Shown here: positions 24,498 through 32,239 of the stretch, piece after piece
Layout: each line of letters opens with the position of its first letter
Numbering within the stretch: the stretch's first letter is position 1
Assembly: GCA_046546235.1 (NCBI GenBank)
Contig: JBKGYG010000007.1
Location: forward strand, 1-39,173
DNA length: 39,173 bases
Direction: 5' to 3'
Source of the DNA: JBKGYG01 sp046546235
GTDB taxonomy: Bacteria > Bacillota > Clostridia > Lachnospirales > DSM-24629
Notes under the pieces: model-generated
Database searches by the model: none
What the model was told of the DNA's origin: nothing
The model's input: the letters and a program-made list of their open reading frames with translations, nothing else
Position numbers and translations under genes: made by a program

Positions 24498-26174
24498 ATG
24501 TCTAGAAAATCAGTAACAGAAGGGGTACAAAGAGCTCCTCATCGTTCTCTTTTTAAAGCAAGTGGTTATACAGATGAGGAAATGAAAAGACCTCTTATTG
24601 GTATAGTAAACTCACAAAATGACATAGTGCCTGGACATGTACACTTAGACACTATTGTAGATGCCGTAAAAACTGGTGTTTTAATGGGAGGAGGAACGCC
24701 TTTCTCTTTTCCTGCAATAGCAGTTTGTGATGGGATTGCTATGGGTCATAAAGGGATGCATTATTCTTTAGTTACTAGAGAATTAATTGCAGATTCTATT
24801 GAATCTATGGCTCTTGCTCATGGTTTTGATGCATTAGTTATGGTTCCAAATTGTGATAAAAATGTTCCAGGAATGTTAATGGCTGCAGCACGACTTAATA
24901 TACCAACAGTTTTTGTAAGTGGTGGACCAATGCTTGCTGGTAAAGTAAGTTGCAATCCTAACAATATTAGTCTTTCAACAATGTTTGAAGCAGTTGGTTC
25001 AGTTGCTAGTGGCAATATGTCAGAGGAAGAGCTTTATGAATATGAAGAAAATGCTTGTCCAACTTGCGGTTCTTGTTCAGGAATGTTTACTGCTAATAGT
25101 ATGAACTGTCTTACAGAAGTACTAGGGTTAGGGTTGCCAGGTAATGGAACAATTCCAGCTGTTTATTCAGAAAGAATAAGATTAGCAAAAAGGGCTGGAT
25201 TAGCTGTAATGGAGATGTTTGAAAAGAATATATGTCCAAAAGACATAATGAATGATAAAGCATTTAAAAATGCTCTTACAGTGGATATGGCTCTCGGTTG
25301 TAGTACAAATAGCATGTTGCATTTACCTGCTATAGCATATGATGCAGGTATTGAGATTGATTTAGATATTGCTAATGATATAAGCAAGAAAACACCTAAC
25401 TTATGTCGTTTAAGTCCTGCTGGTCATCATCATATAGAAGATTTATATGCTGCAGGTGGGGTTCAGGCTGTAATGAAAGAATTAGATAAGAAAGATTTAT
25501 TAAATACAGATATAATAACAGTTACAGGTAAAACTGTTAAAGAAAATATTGATAAATCAGTTAATAGGAATTCAGAAATTATACGAACAATTGATAATCC
25601 ATATAGTGAAACAGGTGGAATAGCAGTTCTAAGAGGGAATTTAGCTCCTGATGGATGCGTCGTAAAAAGATCAGCGGTTGCAGAGGAAATGATGGTACAT
25701 CGTGGACCTGCTAGAGTATTTGATGGTGAAGAACCTACAATAGAAGCTATACTTAATGGAGATATTAAAGCTGGTGATGTTGTTGTAATACGTTATGAAG
25801 GTCCCAAAGGTGGACCAGGTATGAGAGAAATGTTATCACCTACATCAGCATTAGCTGGAATGGGTCTTGATAAAAAAGTAGCTCTTATTACAGATGGACG
25901 TTTTAGTGGTGCTACAAAAGGTGCCTCTATTGGGCATGTTTCACCAGAAGCTGCTGTTGGAGGAACTATTGGGTTAGTAAAAGAAGGAGATATGATTTCT
26001 ATTGATATCCCTAATTATAAAATACATTTAGAAGTTAATGATGAAGAATTAACAAATAGAAAAGTTGAATGGAAACCAATAGAACCAAAAATAAATAAAG
26101 GCTATTTGGTTAGATATGCATCATTAGTTACTTCTGCAAATACAGGTGCCGTATTAAAGGTACCAGAACAATAA
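24498..26174 (+). CDS. ilvD: Dihydroxy-acid dehydratase
   Basis: 558-aa Fe-S dehydratase; dehydrates dihydroxyisovalerate and dihydroxymethylvalerate to the 2-oxo acids of valine and isoleucine. Conserved cluster residues: Cys119 in PNCDKNVPGM and the group C187-PT-C190-GS-C193 (ACPTCGSCSGMFTANSMN). The C-terminal RYEGPKGGPGMREML and DGRFSGATKGASIGHVSPEAA are hallmarks of IlvD/Edd. Normal length; AGAGGGTG precedes ATG 24498. Oxygen-labile cluster enzymes fit an anaerobe. 32 nt separate it from ilvB. Confidence 0.98.
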   Translation: MSRKSVTEGVQRAPHRSLFKASGYTDEEMKRPLIGIVNSQNDIVPGHVHLDTIVDAVKTGVLMGGGTPFSFPAIAVCDGIAMGHKGMHYSLVTRELIADSIESMALAHGFDALVMVPNCDKNVPGMLMAAARLNIPTVFVSGGPMLAGKVSCNPNNISLSTMFEAVGSVASGNMSEEELYEYEENACPTCGSCSGMFTANSMNCLTEVLGLGLPGNGTIPAVYSERIRLAKRAGLAVMEMFEKNICPKDIMNDKAFKNALTVDMALGCSTNSMLHLPAIAYDAGIEIDLDIANDISKKTPNLCRLSPAGHHHIEDLYAAGGVQAVMKELDKKDLLNTDIITVTGKTVKENIDKSVNRNSEIIRTIDNPYSETGGIAVLRGNLAPDGCVVKRSAVAEEMMVHRGPARVFDGEEPTIEAILNGDIKAGDVVVIRYEGPKGGPGMREMLSPTSALAGMGLDKKVALITDGRFSGATKGASIGHVSPEAAVGGTIGLVKEGDMISIDIPNYKIHLEVNDEELTNRKVEWKPIEPKINKGYLVRYASLVTSANTGAVLKVPEQ

Positions 26175-26206
26175 TTTAGATATTCTGTGTGAAAGGAGTG
26201 GAGGCT

Positions 26207-27871
26207 GTGTTATTAACAGGTGCACAGATATTGGTTGAATGTTTAAAAGAACAGAATGTAGATACGGTTTTCGGATTTCCTGGTGGAGCTGTTCTTAATA
26301 TATACGATGAATTGTATAAACATAGTAGTGAGATAAAGCATATTCTTACATCTCATGAACAAGGAGCATCTCATGCGGCAGATGGGTATGCAAGATCAAC
26401 TGGGAAAACAGGTGTTGTAATAGCAACTTCAGGTCCAGGAGCTACAAATCTTGTTACTGGTATTGCTACAGCTTATATGGATTCTGTACCTATGGTAGCT
26501 ATAACAGGGAATGTTCCAGTTTCATTATTAGGTAGAGATAGTTTTCAAGAAGTTGATATTGCTGGAGTAACAATGCCAATAACAAAACATAATTATATTG
26601 TTAAAGATGTTAATGATTTGGCTGATACTATTAGAGAGGCTTTCTATATTGCTCAAGAAGGAAGACCTGGTCCAGTATTAATAGATATACCTAAAGATAT
26701 AACTTCAAATAAGGCAGATTATGAAGAGAAAAAACTAAAAGAAATAAAAAGGTTTACAACTAAGATAAAAGAAAATAATATTAATGAAGCAATTAAACTT
26801 ATAAATAATGCTAAAAAACCTTTTATATATGCAGGTGGAGGAGTTATACTTTCTGATGCTTCTGAAGAATTAATAACTTTTGTAGAGAAAATTCAAGCAC
26901 CAGTTACTTGTAGTCTTATGGGTAAAGGTGGTTTTCCAGGAGATCATCCATTATATACAGGAATGGTTGGTATGCATGGAACTAAAAGCTCTAATATTGG
27001 AATAACTAACTGTGATCTGCTAATAGTTGTAGGTGCAAGATTTAGTGATAGAGTTATTGGTAAATCTGATAGTTTTGCAAAAAATGCTAGGGTACTTCAC
27101 TTAGATATTGACCCAGCAGAAGTAAATAAAAACATACCTACACATCACCATATTATTGGAGATCTTAAAGTTGTTCTTGATAAATTAAACTCTGAAGTAG
27201 AAACTAAAAAAAGAGACGAATGGATTAATGAAGTCAATGAGCTTAAAGTTAAGTTTCCATTAAAATATAATAAGAATGTTTTAACAGCACAATATGTAAT
27301 AGAGAAGCTTTATGAAGTCACTAATGGAGATGCAATTATTAGTACAGAAGTTGGTCAACATCAAATGTGGGCAGCTCAATATTATAAGTATAAAAAGCCT
27401 CGTACTCTTTTAACATCAGGGGGATTAGGGACTATGGGATATGGTTTTGGAGCTTGTATAGGAGCGCAAGTTGGCAACCCTGATAAAAAAGTTGTAAATA
27501 TAGCAGGTGATGGTAGTTTTAGAATGAATTTAAATGAATTAGCTACAGCTGTAAGATATAAACTACCTGTTGTTATTTTGGTAATCAATAATCATGTTTT
27601 AGGTATGGTACGTCAATGGCAGAATCTTTTTTATGAAGAAAGATATTCCTATACTACCTTGGAACAAGATATAGATTATGTTAAATTAGCAGAGGCATTT
27701 GGTGCTGTTGGTTATAATTTAAGGGAAAAAGAAGATGTTGAGGATATTTTAACAAAAGCGTTAAAAGAGAAAAAACCAGTTATAGTAAATTGTGAAATAG
27801 GTAAAGATGACAAAGTATGGCCTATGGTTGCTCCAGGGGCGCCAATTGACAATATACTATTAGGTGAATAA
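26207..27871 (+). CDS. ilvB: Acetolactate synthase large (catalytic) subunit
   Basis: 554-aa ThDP/FAD enzyme; condenses two pyruvates, or pyruvate with 2-oxobutyrate, at the common first step of valine and isoleucine synthesis. Catalytic Glu51 in LTSHEQGASHAADGYAR, the conserved GRPGPVLIDIPKD, and the ThDP-Mg motif GDGSFRMNLNELATAVRY...VINN are present, and the C terminus (PMVAPGAPIDNIL) is typical of anabolic IlvB. GTG 26207 is preferred: AAAGGAG lies 8 nt upstream of it, while the earlier GTG at 26189 has no such site. Last gene of the operon; a terminator follows. Confidence 0.96.
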   Translation: MLLTGAQILVECLKEQNVDTVFGFPGGAVLNIYDELYKHSSEIKHILTSHEQGASHAADGYARSTGKTGVVIATSGPGATNLVTGIATAYMDSVPMVAITGNVPVSLLGRDSFQEVDIAGVTMPITKHNYIVKDVNDLADTIREAFYIAQEGRPGPVLIDIPKDITSNKADYEEKKLKEIKRFTTKIKENNINEAIKLINNAKKPFIYAGGGVILSDASEELITFVEKIQAPVTCSLMGKGGFPGDHPLYTGMVGMHGTKSSNIGITNCDLLIVVGARFSDRVIGKSDSFAKNARVLHLDIDPAEVNKNIPTHHHIIGDLKVVLDKLNSEVETKKRDEWINEVNELKVKFPLKYNKNVLTAQYVIEKLYEVTNGDAIISTEVGQHQMWAAQYYKYKKPRTLLTSGGLGTMGYGFGACIGAQVGNPDKKVVNIAGDGSFRMNLNELATAVRYKLPVVILVINNHVLGMVRQWQNLFYEERYSYTTLEQDIDYVKLAEAFGAVGYNLREKEDVEDILTKALKEKKPVIVNCEIGKDDKVWPMVAPGAPIDNILLGE

Positions 27872-27878
27872 AACTTTG

Positions 27879-27919
27879 CCAACCACATACAATTGAAAGT
27901 GGTTGGTTTGAGTTTTTTT
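27879..27919 (+). terminator. Terminator of the branched-chain amino acid operon
   Basis: CCAACCAC (27879-27886), a 12-nt loop, GTGGTTGG (27899-27906), then TTTGAGTTTTTTT. Confidence 0.9.
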
Positions 27920-28003
27920 AATAATTATTAGTTGATGTTATAATATTATAAATATAACTCACAACAAAATGGTTAAATTTTTAACAAATAAAATTCTAAG
28001 CTA

Positions 28004-28032
28004 TTGACTAAACAATGATAATCGTTTATGAT
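28004..28032 (+). promoter_or_regulatory. Promoter of the serC-serA cluster
   Basis: TTGACT (28004-28009), a 17-nt spacer and TATGAT (28027-28032). Leader about 40 nt; no riboswitch seen in 27920-28078. Confidence 0.8.
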
Positions 28033-28078
28033 GGTTTTATAGTTTAGTGAATTAACGTAAAATTAGGAGGGTCATTAT

Positions 28079-29161
28079 ATGAATCGTGTTTATAATTTTT
28101 CAGCTGGTCCAGCTACATTGCCTGAGGAAGTCTTAGAACAAGCATCAAAAGAAATGCTTAATTATGGTGGAACAGGTATGTCAGTTATGGAGATGAGTCA
28201 TCGTTCTCAAGCCTTTGATGATATAATTAAAAATGCTGAAACTACATTAAGAGAAATTATGGGAATTCCTGATAATTATAAGGTTTTATTTTTACAGGGT
28301 GGAGCGTCTATGCAATTTGCAATGGTGCCACTTAATTTAATGACAACACATAAAAAAGCATTATTTGTTAATACTGGTGCTTGGTCAAAAAAAGCAATAG
28401 CTGAAGCGAAAAGATATGGTGAAGTTGTAGTTAAAGCATCTTCAGAAGATAAAAACTTCTCATATATTCCTGATGTAGATGCTATAGATTTTTCAGAAGA
28501 GGCAGATTATGTATACATAACATCCAATAATACTATTTATGGAACAAAATATACAAAACTACCTGAAGTAGGAGATAAAGTATTAGTATCTGATATGTCA
28601 TCTAACATAATGTCTGAAAAGATTAATGTTAAAGATTATGGTATTATTTTTGCTGGAGCGCAAAAAAATATTGGCCCTGCAGGTGTTACAGTTGTTATTA
28701 TTCGTGAAGATTTAATAGGTAAAGCTACTGATTTTACTCCAACTATGTTAGATTATAAAACACATGCTGACAAAGATTCTATGTTTAATACACCTCCAAC
28801 ATATAGTATCTATATTGCGGGTCTTGTTTTTAATTGGATTAAAAAACAAGGTGGTATTGAAGCTATAGAAAAGATTAATAGAGAAAAAGCAGAATTACTT
28901 TATAACTATCTTGATGCAAGTAAATTATTTGAAGGAACTGCTGCTAAAAAAGATCGTTCATTAATGAATGTGCCATTTATTCTTCCTAGTGATGAATTAA
29001 ATGCTGAATTTATAAAAGAAGCTACTAAAAAAGGATTTGTTAATATTAAAGGCCACCGTTCAGTTGGTGGTATGCGGGCTAGTATTTATAATGCTATGCC
29101 TTTAGAAGGTATTAAAAAACTTGTTGGGTTTATGAAAGAATTTGAAATTAAACATAATTAG
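28079..29161 (+). CDS. serC: Phosphoserine aminotransferase
   Basis: 360-aa PLP enzyme; makes 3-phosphoserine from 3-phosphohydroxypyruvate and glutamate, the second step of serine synthesis. Seen: N terminus YNFSAGPATLPEEVL, MEMSHRS, FLQGGASMQFAMVPLNL (phosphate binding), SNNTIYGT, and the PLP-binding Lys196 in FAGAQKNIGPAG. C-terminal GHRSVGGMRASIYNAMP is the family signature. ATG 28079 with AGGAGGG upstream. Followed 20 nt later by serA, the enzyme before it in the pathway. Confidence 0.98.
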   Translation: MNRVYNFSAGPATLPEEVLEQASKEMLNYGGTGMSVMEMSHRSQAFDDIIKNAETTLREIMGIPDNYKVLFLQGGASMQFAMVPLNLMTTHKKALFVNTGAWSKKAIAEAKRYGEVVVKASSEDKNFSYIPDVDAIDFSEEADYVYITSNNTIYGTKYTKLPEVGDKVLVSDMSSNIMSEKINVKDYGIIFAGAQKNIGPAGVTVVIIREDLIGKATDFTPTMLDYKTHADKDSMFNTPPTYSIYIAGLVFNWIKKQGGIEAIEKINREKAELLYNYLDASKLFEGTAAKKDRSLMNVPFILPSDELNAEFIKEATKKGFVNIKGHRSVGGMRASIYNAMPLEGIKKLVGFMKEFEIKHN

Positions 29162-29181
29162 AATATAAGGTGGGATATAAG

Positions 29182-30342
29182 ATGAAAAAGGTTCGTTGCT
29201 TAAACCCTATAGCACAAAAGGGTTTAGACTTATTAGGCCAAGATAAATACACTATTGTAGATGAAGAAAATGCAGAGGCTATATTAGTACGTAGTTATAA
29301 AATGCATGATATGGATTTGCCTAAGAATTTGGAAGCTATTGGAAGAGCTGGAGCAGGAGTTAATAATATACCAATAGACAAGTGTTCAGAAGAAGGAATC
29401 GTTGTATTTAATACACCAGGGGCAAATGCAAATGGTGTTAAAGAATTAGTAATTGCAAGTTTATTTTTATCATCCAGAGACATTATCGGTGGTGTTGAAT
29501 GGGTGAATGGTTTAAAAGGAGAAACAGAAATAAGCAAAAAAGTAGAAAAAGGTAAGAAACAATTTGCTGGTCCAGAAATATTGGGTAAAAAACTAGGAGT
29601 TATAGGTTTAGGAGCTATTGGTTCAATGGTAGCTAATGCCGCTCGTAGTCTTGGAATGGAAGTTGTTGGTTATGATCCATTTATTTCTGTTGAGGCTGCT
29701 TGGGGGCTTTCAAGAACAGTAAAACGTTGTTTAAGTTTAGATGAACTTGTTAGTGATTGCGATTATATATCCATTCATGTTCCATTATTAGATGCTACTA
29801 AGGGAATACTTAATAAAGACATGTTTAGTAAAATGAAAGATAATGTAAGAATATTTAACTTTTCAAGAGCAGGACTTGTTAATGAAGACGATTTAGAAGA
29901 AGCTATTAATTCTGGGAAAGTAGCTAAATATGTAACAGATTTTCCTAATGAAAGAGTATTAGGTATGAATAATGTTATAAATATACCACATTTAGGGGCA
30001 TCAACACCAGAATCAGAAGAGAATTGTGCAATAATGGCTGTTAATGAAATAGTAGATTATATTGAAAATGGAAATATTACTAATTCAGTTAATTACCCTG
30101 CTTGTAACATGGGAGTATGTTCTACTGTATCAAGAATAGCTATAAATCATAAAAATATACCTAATATGGTAGGTCAAATAACTACATTGTTAGCTAATAA
30201 AGGCTTGAATATTGCTGATATGTTAAATAAAAGCAAAGAAGACTGGGCTTATACTTTAATTGATATTGAAGATGAAGTTTCAGAAAATGTAGTTAATGAG
30301 ATTAAAAATATCGAAGGTATTGTCAAGGTAAGGGTACTATGA
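29182..30342 (+). CDS. serA: D-3-phosphoglycerate dehydrogenase with C-terminal ACT domain
   Basis: 386-aa NAD-dependent dehydrogenase; first committed step of serine synthesis. Rossmann motif GLGAIG at 142-147, catalytic Arg229 (FNFSRAGLVNED), a candidate acidic partner Glu257 (DFPNERVLGM) and catalytic His270 (IPHLGASTPESEENC). An ACT domain at ~318-386 (NHKNIPNMVGQITTLLANKGLNI) probably binds serine for feedback control. This is the short ACT-only form, without the ASB domain of long SerA. ATG 29182 is chosen (AAGGTGGG at the right spacing) over GTG 29170, which lies in that site. Confidence 0.96.
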   Translation: MKKVRCLNPIAQKGLDLLGQDKYTIVDEENAEAILVRSYKMHDMDLPKNLEAIGRAGAGVNNIPIDKCSEEGIVVFNTPGANANGVKELVIASLFLSSRDIIGGVEWVNGLKGETEISKKVEKGKKQFAGPEILGKKLGVIGLGAIGSMVANAARSLGMEVVGYDPFISVEAAWGLSRTVKRCLSLDELVSDCDYISIHVPLLDATKGILNKDMFSKMKDNVRIFNFSRAGLVNEDDLEEAINSGKVAKYVTDFPNERVLGMNNVINIPHLGASTPESEENCAIMAVNEIVDYIENGNITNSVNYPACNMGVCSTVSRIAINHKNIPNMVGQITTLLANKGLNIADMLNKSKEDWAYTLIDIEDEVSENVVNEIKNIEGIVKVRVL

Positions 30343-30407
30343 TATATAGATATAAGGAAAGTATTCTAATACACTAAGTTTTATTATATGAAGAAAAATA
30401 AATCTAT

Positions 30408-30426
30408 AGCCACCTAAATGGTGGCT
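30408..30426 (+). terminator. Hairpin between serA and the DUF1015 gene (possible partial terminator)
   Basis: Perfect 7-bp stem AGCCACC / GGTGGCT with a TAAAT loop. The following TTAAAAGTACATTTTT is only moderately T-rich, so it may attenuate rather than stop transcription into the next gene. Confidence 0.6.
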
Positions 30427-30463
30427 TTAAAAGTACATTTTTAAAATAAGGAGGGTAAACAAT

Positions 30464-31717
30464 ATGGCAGTTATTAAACCGTTTTCAGCGATAAGACCAC
30501 AAGCTGAGGAAGTACATAAAGTTGCAGCATTACCATATGATGTTGTTAATTCTGAAGAGGCTAGAAAAATAGTTGAACAACAACCAAATTCTTTTATGAA
30601 GATAGATAGAGCTGAAGTTCAATTAGATGATAATGTTAATCCATATGATGAAAAAGTGTATCTAAAGGCTAGAGATACATTAAATGAAATGATAGAAGAA
30701 GGAATTTTTGTTCAAGATGAAGAACCTTGTTTATATTTATATCAATTAATTATGGATGGACGTGTTCAAACAGGGCTAGTTGCCTGTGCTTCCATTGATG
30801 ATTATGTTAATAATGTTATAAAAAAACACGAAAACACTAGAGAACAAAAAGAATTAGATCGTATAAGACATGTTGATTGTTGCAATGCTCAAACAGGACC
30901 TATTTTTTTGGCATATAGATCTAACAAAACAGTAAGTGAATTAATTAATGATATAATTAATAAAGAACAACCGATTTATGATTTTGTTGCTGACGATAAT
31001 GTTGGACATAAAGTATGGGCAATTAAAGCAAAAAACCAAATTGGTACTATTATAGATGCATTTAAAGAGATTGAAAATATTTATATTGCGGATGGACATC
31101 ATAGAGCTGCTTCTGCTGTGAAAGTAGGACTAAAGAGAAGAAAAGAAAATCCTGAATATAATGGGAAAGAATCTTTTAACTTCTTTTTATCTGTACTATT
31201 TCCACATGAAGAACTTGAAATATTGCCATATAACAGAGTAGTAAAGGATATAAATGGACATACTGAAGAATCCTTTATAGAAGAAATAAAAAAATCTTTT
31301 GATGTTGAATTAATTGGTGATAAACCATATCAACCAAATGAAAAAGCAACATTTGGTATGTTTATAAATAACAAATGGTATAAATTATCAATAAAAAAAG
31401 AACTTATTCCATCTAATGATCCAGTTAAAAAATTAGATGTTTCATTATTACAAGATTATTTATTAAACCCTATTTTAGATATAAAAGATCCTAGATTAGA
31501 TAGTAGAATTGATTTTGTTGGAGGTATTCGTGGATTAAATGAATTAGAAAGAAGAGCAAACAAAGATATGAAAATTGCTTTTTCTATGTATCCAACATCT
31601 ATTAATGAACTTTTTGAAGTGTCAGATGCCAATCAGCTAATGCCACCAAAATCAACATGGTTTGAACCAAAGCTTAGAAGTGGATTGTTTATACATTCGC
31701 TAGAAAAGCCATATTAA
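30464..31717 (+). CDS. DUF1015 family protein of the serine cluster
   Basis: 417-aa cytoplasmic protein of the DUF1015 family, common in anaerobes next to serA/serC. Seen: N terminus IKPFSAIRPQ...VAALPYDVVNSEEA, KKHENTREQKELDRIRHV (121-138), and YIADGHHRAASA (207-218), the best conserved motif. The DGHHR motif resembles that of ParB/sulfiredoxin-fold proteins, a group that includes free-serine kinases such as SerK and SbnI. No function is established for this family to my knowledge. Gene order suggests a role in serine or phosphoserine metabolism; no serB is present here. ATG 30464 with AAGGAGGG upstream. Its stop codon lies inside a copy of the repeat family that fills the DNA downstream. 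Confidence 0.9.
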   Translation: MAVIKPFSAIRPQAEEVHKVAALPYDVVNSEEARKIVEQQPNSFMKIDRAEVQLDDNVNPYDEKVYLKARDTLNEMIEEGIFVQDEEPCLYLYQLIMDGRVQTGLVACASIDDYVNNVIKKHENTREQKELDRIRHVDCCNAQTGPIFLAYRSNKTVSELINDIINKEQPIYDFVADDNVGHKVWAIKAKNQIGTIIDAFKEIENIYIADGHHRAASAVKVGLKRRKENPEYNGKESFNFFLSVLFPHEELEILPYNRVVKDINGHTEESFIEEIKKSFDVELIGDKPYQPNEKATFGMFINNKWYKLSIKKELIPSNDPVKKLDVSLLQDYLLNPILDIKDPRLDSRIDFVGGIRGLNELERRANKDMKIAFSMYPTSINELFEVSDANQLMPPKSTWFEPKLRSGLFIHSLEKPY

Positions 31718-32060
31718 AAAAACAATTGATTCTTAAAACACATACAAAAATAAACATATCAAAAAACACAAATTTTTCGAATGGGCGTATTACGATGCGT
31801 CCATTTTTTAACAATTAAAAAAGCCATATTATAAAAAAATTGATCCTTAAAACACATACAAATAAACATAACACAAAACACGAATTTCGTAGGGGCGTAT
31901 CACGATGCGCCCATTTTAATAATCAAAAAAGCCATATTATAAAAACATCGGAACTTAGTACAATACCAATACCTTGGAATATCAATTTAAATCAATAAAT
32001 CAAATTACTGGAACAAATCGCGAAACGAACGCGATTCAATGTCCTAATAAATTTATCAGA
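31706..32060. repeat. Composite repeats (older, diverged copies)
   Basis: Three units start with AAGCCATATTA at 31706, 31821 and 31929 (spacing 115 and 108 nt). The first two continue with AATTGAT-CTTAAAACACATAC and end in a hairpin of the form GGGCGTATN / GATGCGNCC (31783-31802, 31892-31912). The third runs into a CATCGGAACTT segment and then a strong hairpin AATCGCG / CGCGATT (32016-32036) flanked by GGAACA...TGTCC. That layout matches the tandem repeat at the right edge of the window. The first unit overlaps the last codons and the stop of the DUF1015 gene. The rest of the gap, 32061-32239, shows no gene. Confidence 0.8.
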
Positions 32061-32239
32061 AAAATAAGTATACATAGTTTTATTAAAAATAGTTTATAAT
32101 ATTGATTAATGAATTAAAATCTGCTACCATGCATTTACATAGATGTAGAGATTTACTAATAATTGGAACAAGTTTTGACAATAATTGAAATACTATTTAA
32201 AACAAATAAAGGTTTTATAAATGGAGGTAGTATAATAAA

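Noticed and set aside
28010..28035. Fur-box-like TGATAATCGTTTATGA in the serC promoter
   Set aside because: It lacks the symmetric TGATAAT/ATTATCA arms and is largely explained by the AT-rich spacer and -10 box.
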